Positions 22,989-23,254 of a DNA stretch of 23,254 nucleotides are shown here, piece by piece. Position numbers and translations under genes: made by a program. Every line of letters begins with the position of its first letter. The stretch's first letter is position 1. Source of the stretch: an uncultured Synergistales bacterium (lineage in GTDB: Bacteria > Synergistota > Synergistia > Synergistales > Aminobacteriaceae); the NCBI GenBank assembly GCA_905234205.1, contig CAJOGG010000023.1:1-23254 (forward strand), given 5' to 3'. The notes beneath the pieces were generated by a model, which saw nothing but the letters and a program-made list of their open reading frames with translations, was not told where the DNA came from and did not search any database.

Positions 22989-23254
22989 ATGAACAGGGAA
23001 CACAAGAGAAAATCATTTAACAAAGGCTATTATCAAACACACTCATGCAGCGAAATTTTTACTTGCAAAGTATGCGGTAGGATTGTTGTGCCAGAAGGTG
23101 CAGGAACTCAACACAGGAATCATTGTCCATATTGCCTATCGAGTCAACATTTGGATATTGAGCCCGGAGACCGTGAAGCAGATTGTGGCGGAGTAATGGA
23201 TCCGATAGCTGTATGGGTACGTAAAAATGGAGAGTGGGCAATTATTCATCGTTG
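22989..23254 (+). CDS. RNHCP domain protein (3' end cut by window edge)
   Basis: The frame is open from an ATG at 22989, nine bases after AGGAGG (22974-22979), to the end of the window, giving 88 codons without a stop. The protein has C26-x2-C29 (FTCKVCG), then QHRNHCPYCLSSQH, the hallmark of the RNHCP domain. The family's downstream GDR, DCGG and MDPIAVW segments follow, and then NGEWAIIHR, after which homologues have another Cys pair. The four visible Cys plus His suggest a zinc-ribbon-like fold. The family is widespread and small, with no firmly established function. It is preceded by a hairpin that may separate it from the sugar module. Confidence 0.9.
   Translation, partial: MNREHKRKSFNKGYYQTHSCSEIFTCKVCGRIVVPEGAGTQHRNHCPYCLSSQHLDIEPGDREADCGGVMDPIAVWVRKNGEWAIIHR

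Overview
The window looks like chromosomal DNA of a moderately AT-rich, probably anaerobic and fermentative bacterium. Shine-Dalgarno sites are strong (AGGAGG/GGAGGTG), several genes appear to start with TTG or GTG, and there is a pyruvate phosphate dikinase. I cannot settle the phylum from sequence alone. A gut-type clostridial Bacillota or a Synergistota member both fit. No insertion sequence, integrase, CRISPR array or phage gene is visible.

Region 1 (47-6019, +) is a type VII secretion (WXG100/Esx)-like locus. It holds four small WXG100-like proteins, two unrecognised small proteins, and a 410-aa protein with a WXG-like head and a Gly/Ala-rich linker. It closes with a PP2C-type phosphatase and a Ser/Thr kinase with a multi-spanning membrane tail. 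The motif at residues 43-45 drifts through WEG, WEG, WES, FSG and WKC along the row. No FtsK/EssC-type ATPase is in view, so either it lies upstream of position 1 or the locus works differently. A terminator-like hairpin after the second gene probably makes the first two genes the most highly expressed.

Region 2 (6092-11844) is core metabolism. ilvC and ilvD (+) overlap and supply two steps of branched-chain amino acid synthesis. They end at a shared, probably bidirectional terminator. Facing them on the minus strand are ppdK, with its own terminator, and then a small secreted Cys-containing protein whose upstream region carries a run of nine C residues.

Region 3 (12081-14787, +) is a tightly coupled three-gene set: circularly permuted ATP-grasp, a short alpha-E protein and a transglutaminase-like protease. 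It is preceded by a near-consensus promoter and is a predicted peptide ligation/modification module. A tRNA-Glu(CTC) gene with its own promoter and terminator follows.

Region 4 (15032-19920, +) has a very acidic, repeat-rich 995-aa membrane-anchored protein with a DUF4177-like tail. After it come ftsY (SRP receptor) and an unrecognised 323-aa gene overlapping the end of ftsY.

Region 5 (19968-22862, +) is a translationally coupled sugar module: two Gfo/Idh/MocA dehydrogenases and an AlsK-like ROK sugar kinase. The window ends inside an RNHCP-domain zinc-ribbon-like gene.
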